Source of the DNA: an uncultured Bacilli bacterium
Lineage (GTDB): Bacteria > Bacillota_I > Bacilli_A > RF39 > UBA660
Length of the DNA stretch: 64,000 nucleotides
Assembly: GCA_947588685.1 (NCBI GenBank)
Contig: CANPYM010000001.1
Span: 81,678-145,677, forward strand
Reading direction: 5' to 3'
Shown here: positions 60,858 to 64,000 of the stretch, one piece after another
How the letters are laid out: the number at the start of each line of letters is the position of its first letter
How positions within the stretch are numbered: position 1 is the first letter of the stretch
Notes under the pieces: model-generated
The model's database searches: none
What the model saw: only the letters and a program-made list of their open reading frames with translations
Told to the model about the DNA's origin: nothing
Position numbers and translations under genes: made by a program

Positions 60858-61496
60858 TTAATTGTCAAATTTTGACGAATTACTACTTTCCTCTTTATTT
60901 TCAAGGATTAAGCCTAAAACTGTCTGATATAATTTTTCATTTGCTTTATCGAGTGACATTTTATTAACCTTAAAAGGCTTACCATAACGGATAGTAAGAT
61001 TCTTACTACGAAACTTATAATCACCCGTTATCCCAAAAGGAACGATATAAGCATTAGTCTTTTTAGCCATTGCAACAGCGCCATATTTAAAAGGTAATAA
61101 TATGGCATCAGTTTTATTTCTTGTTCCTTCGGGAAACAAACCGACCGCGCCGTTATCTTTTAAGACGGATATGGCAAGTTCTTGCGCTACTTTATCACCA
61201 TGAGCTCGGTCGACACTAATACAACCGGTACCTTTAAAAAACCAAGCTACTTTAGCATCATCAAAGTATTCTTTCTTAGCCATATAGTGAATACCACGCT
61301 TGGTAGCAACAATTGTAAGACATTGATCATACAAGTGTTTATGATTACCAACGATAATAATGGGTCCATCTTTAGGAATATTTTTCTTACCAATTATTTT
61401 AGGACGATAATAAAATTTAAAGATAGGACCTAAAATAAAGCGACCAAAGCGATATAAGAATGGAACTTTACTCGTCATCGCTAGCTCCAATATCAC
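60858..61496 (-). CDS. 1-acyl-sn-glycerol-3-phosphate acyltransferase-like (PlsC)
   Basis: VGNHKHLYDQ and GLFPEGTRNKTD. Confidence 0.9.
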   Translation of the reverse strand: MILELAMTSKVPFLYRFGRFILGPIFKFYYRPKIIGKKNIPKDGPIIIVGNHKHLYDQCLTIVATKRGIHYMAKKEYFDDAKVAWFFKGTGCISVDRAHGDKVAQELAISVLKDNGAVGLFPEGTRNKTDAILLPFKYGAVAMAKKTNAYIVPFGITGDYKFRSKNLTIRYGKPFKVNKMSLDKANEKLYQTVLGLILENKEESSNSSKFDN

Positions 61497-63201
61497 TTTT
61501 TAACTTTTGAAAATCAACTTTACCAAGTTTTGTTTTAGGTAATTGTTTACGGAAGACAAACTCGGCCGGAATCATATACTTAGCTAAATTTTTCTGGCAA
61601 TAACTTTTAATTTCCGAACGAACAAATAAACCGTGATAACCATCTTTTAAAACGATAAAGGCTTTCGCAACCTCTTGCTTATAAGGATGCGGAATACCGA
61701 TAACACTACACTGTAAAACAGCAGGATGTGATTCAATAACCTCTTCAATATGATTAGGATATACATTATAGCCACTTGTAATAATCATTCGTTTTTCTCT
61801 TCCCTTATAAAAGATAAAACCATCACTATCCATATAGCCTAAATCACCGGTATGAAGCCAAACATGGCCATCTTTATGAATTCTTAAAGCGGCATTTGTT
61901 TCTGCTTCATCATTTAAGTAGCCCATCATCAAAGCTTTACTATTAATAACAATCTCCCCTACTTCACCATAAGGAACTGTCTTTAAAGTAGCAGGATCAA
62001 TAATTTTAATATTGTTACTAGCAAGCGGAATACCTACCGATCCTTTTTTATTAATATCATCACAGGCAAGGGTTACCGCGGCTAAGGCTTCTGATAAGCC
62101 ATATCCTTGCGTAATGCGAGCTTTAGAATTATGTTCTTCAAAATATTTATTGATACTATCTTCCAAGCCTTCCGTGAGGATATCCCCACCGCTAACAACA
62201 TATTTTAAGAAAGACAAATCTAGATGTTTTTCGTTATTGCATTTAATTAAAGCTTCATATAAAGTAGGAACCCCTAATACACAAGTTGGTCTTGTCTTTT
62301 TAAATAACGTATCAAACTTTTTTGAATCAAATTGGGGAATTAAAATTGAATAACAACCTAAAGCAAATGGTGTATGCATTAAAACACTTAAACCAAAGCC
62401 ATGGAAATTAGGCATAATAGCAAGACAACAATCTCCCGCTTGTAAGCGTTTCATCTGAATTTGTTCTTGACGCGCCGCTAAAATGAAAGCTCGGTTTTGA
62501 ATAACAACATTTTTAGGTTTGCCACTTGTCCCACCGCTATGCAAAATAACAGCTGGAGTATTTTTTCCGTAGCGTACCCTTTTAGGTGGTTTGGTATTAC
62601 GACCTAGCTTCATAAAATGTTTAAAACTTATAAATAAATCATCTTTAGGATATTTTTTATACTTACCTAATTGTTTTACTTTATAGCCTATTTTCATAAA
62701 AATATTTAAGGAGTCAGCGGGCGATGCGAAAATAACTTTCTTTACCCTAGTCTCTTTGATAGTATGTTCAATTTTGTTATAAAACATATCGGCCATTACT
62801 AAATATTTACTGTGGGTAGAGTTTAGGCTTTCTTTAATTTCTTCTTCAGCTGATAATGGGTGAAGCATATTACCAATTGCTCCTAATTTATTTAAAGCAT
62901 ATAAAGTAATTAAGGCTTCCGGAATATTAGGTAAACAGATTGTTACAATATCACCCTTTTTAATACCTAATGTATAGAAAGATAGACTAGCTTTATCAAT
63001 CAAATTGATAAAATCTTTATAAGTGGTCTTTTTACCAAAGTATTCAATAGCTGGATACGAAGGATATTTTAAATAGCTATTATGAACATCATCATACATA
63101 CTGATATTAGGTATTTTAAGATGTAGCTCTTCTTCCGTATAATACTTAGCCCAAGGAGCTGGAATGGGCTTCTTCGTTCTTAAAAGATTAAAGATTGACA
63201 T
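61468..63201 (-). CDS. AMP-dependent acyl ligase (acyl-CoA synthetase-like)
   Basis: VILHSGGTSGKPKNVVIQ, YGLSEALA, LHTGDLGYMDSDGFIFYKGREKRMIITSGYNVYPNHIEEVI, PKTKLGKVDF. Confidence 0.92.
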   Translation of the reverse strand: MSIFNLLRTKKPIPAPWAKYYTEEELHLKIPNISMYDDVHNSYLKYPSYPAIEYFGKKTTYKDFINLIDKASLSFYTLGIKKGDIVTICLPNIPEALITLYALNKLGAIGNMLHPLSAEEEIKESLNSTHSKYLVMADMFYNKIEHTIKETRVKKVIFASPADSLNIFMKIGYKVKQLGKYKKYPKDDLFISFKHFMKLGRNTKPPKRVRYGKNTPAVILHSGGTSGKPKNVVIQNRAFILAARQEQIQMKRLQAGDCCLAIMPNFHGFGLSVLMHTPFALGCYSILIPQFDSKKFDTLFKKTRPTCVLGVPTLYEALIKCNNEKHLDLSFLKYVVSGGDILTEGLEDSINKYFEEHNSKARITQGYGLSEALAAVTLACDDINKKGSVGIPLASNNIKIIDPATLKTVPYGEVGEIVINSKALMMGYLNDEAETNAALRIHKDGHVWLHTGDLGYMDSDGFIFYKGREKRMIITSGYNVYPNHIEEVIESHPAVLQCSVIGIPHPYKQEVAKAFIVLKDGYHGLFVRSEIKSYCQKNLAKYMIPAEFVFRKQLPKTKLGKVDFQKLKSDIGASDDE

Positions 63202-63790
63202 TATATCCCTCCAATTTATTTTTTATAATGTTACGTAAGCGTTCATTTTCTTTTTCTAGATAATCATTAACGTAAATAGGGTCTAGAAACTCTATTTGAA
63301 GTCCTTTTTTAAAAAGACGATACTCTCCTGTTATGACAAAAGGAACAATCGGAGCCTTAGTTTCATAGGCCATCTTGACCGCGCCGATTTTAAATGGCAT
63401 AACAATGTCGTTGGTCCGGTTAAAAGTTCCTTCAGGGAAAATACCAATTACTTTTTCTGATGAAAGATAAGCAATCGCCTTATTTAAAGCTTCTGGATTT
63501 TTCACACTACGATCAACGGGTATTAAGCCTAGATGTTTAAAGATAATGCCTTTGAGTCCTTTAAAAAGTTCTACTTTAGCTAAAAAATGAATCGGTCTTT
63601 TTGTCGATGATAATAAAATTAAAGAATCAAAATTATGCTTATGATTACCCGCTAAAATAACCCGGCCATCTTTAGGAATTTTATCTGTCCCAATAAGTTT
63701 AGGTCGATATAATAATTTAAAAATAAATTTAACAATCGGTCTAACTATTATATATAGTTTTGCATTTTTCATATTCATCACTACTATCAT
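63188..63790 (-). CDS. PlsC-like acyltransferase
   Basis: AGNHKHNFD and GIFPEGTFNRTND. Confidence 0.88.
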   Translation of the reverse strand: MIVVMNMKNAKLYIIVRPIVKFIFKLLYRPKLIGTDKIPKDGRVILAGNHKHNFDSLILLSSTKRPIHFLAKVELFKGLKGIIFKHLGLIPVDRSVKNPEALNKAIAYLSSEKVIGIFPEGTFNRTNDIVMPFKIGAVKMAYETKAPIVPFVITGEYRLFKKGLQIEFLDPIYVNDYLEKENERLRNIIKNKLEGYNVNL

Positions 63791-63879
63791 ACCATTTTTT
63801 TATTTCTTTGACAAAAAGATAACTATTTAATTATATGTTAAAAATCTTAGAAAAAGAAAAAAGCGATTAATATCGCTTC

Positions 63880-63918
63880 AGACTGTTGACAAATGAAAAG
63901 TTTGAAAACAGTCTTTTA
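63880..63918. terminator. Hairpin with downstream T-rich tract
   Basis: AGACTGTT...AACAGTCTTTTATTAT; an adjacent AAGCGAT-taat-ATCGCTT hairpin lies at 63861-63878. Confidence 0.45.
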
Positions 63919-63948
63919 TTATACAAAAAAATTTAGTATAATTAAATT

Positions 63949-63997
63949 GCGAGATAAAATGCCTTATTTTAACCAAAAAGTCATTGACATATCTCGC
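63949..63997. repeat. Short perfect inverted repeat
   Basis: GCGAGATA (63949-63956) and TATCTCGC (63990-63997). Confidence 0.6.
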
Positions 63998-64000
63998 TTT

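Overview
The window is an AT-rich, Bacillota-type chromosomal segment, probably from an uncultured gut Bacilli/Erysipelotrichia-like lineage; the taxonomy is inference from gene content only. Most genes lie on the minus strand. The housekeeping backbone includes sufB (cut by the window edge), sufU, spoVS, pyrG, mtaB, rsmE, cvpA, rnhC, murC, eno, mraY, ftsW/spoVE, a PASTA-bearing PBP, a hybrid histidine kinase, a PlsC/acyl-ligase lipid cluster and one tRNA-Gly(TCC). The accessory content is the interesting part. (1) Two loci share one architecture: an intact host gene, then cargo, then a displaced 3'-end copy of the same host gene. One involves a DUF362 gene, with a serine-recombinase-like relic and a DUF4116 protein as cargo. 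The other involves ftsW, with UvrX/YolD, a 1071-aa HExxH protein and a truncated ASCH ORF as cargo. This resembles e14/icd-style integration that replaces gene ends. (2) A compact operon holds two WXG100-like proteins, an NlpC/P60-like protein whose catalytic Cys position is Ala, and a YjdF/DUF2238-like membrane protein. (3) A solitary VirD4/TraG-like ATPase sits beside an AraC-type HTH and a large orphan protein. (4) An RND/MMPL transporter carries about six or seven tandem ~75-80 aa helical repeats in its extracytoplasmic loop. (5) A Sir2-like protein appears to lack the catalytic His and the Zn cysteines. (6) A TasA-like / SipW-like / DUF5305-like operon is present. No rRNA, CRISPR array or complete transposon was recognised. 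All assignments come from reading sequence and protein motifs; no searches were run.
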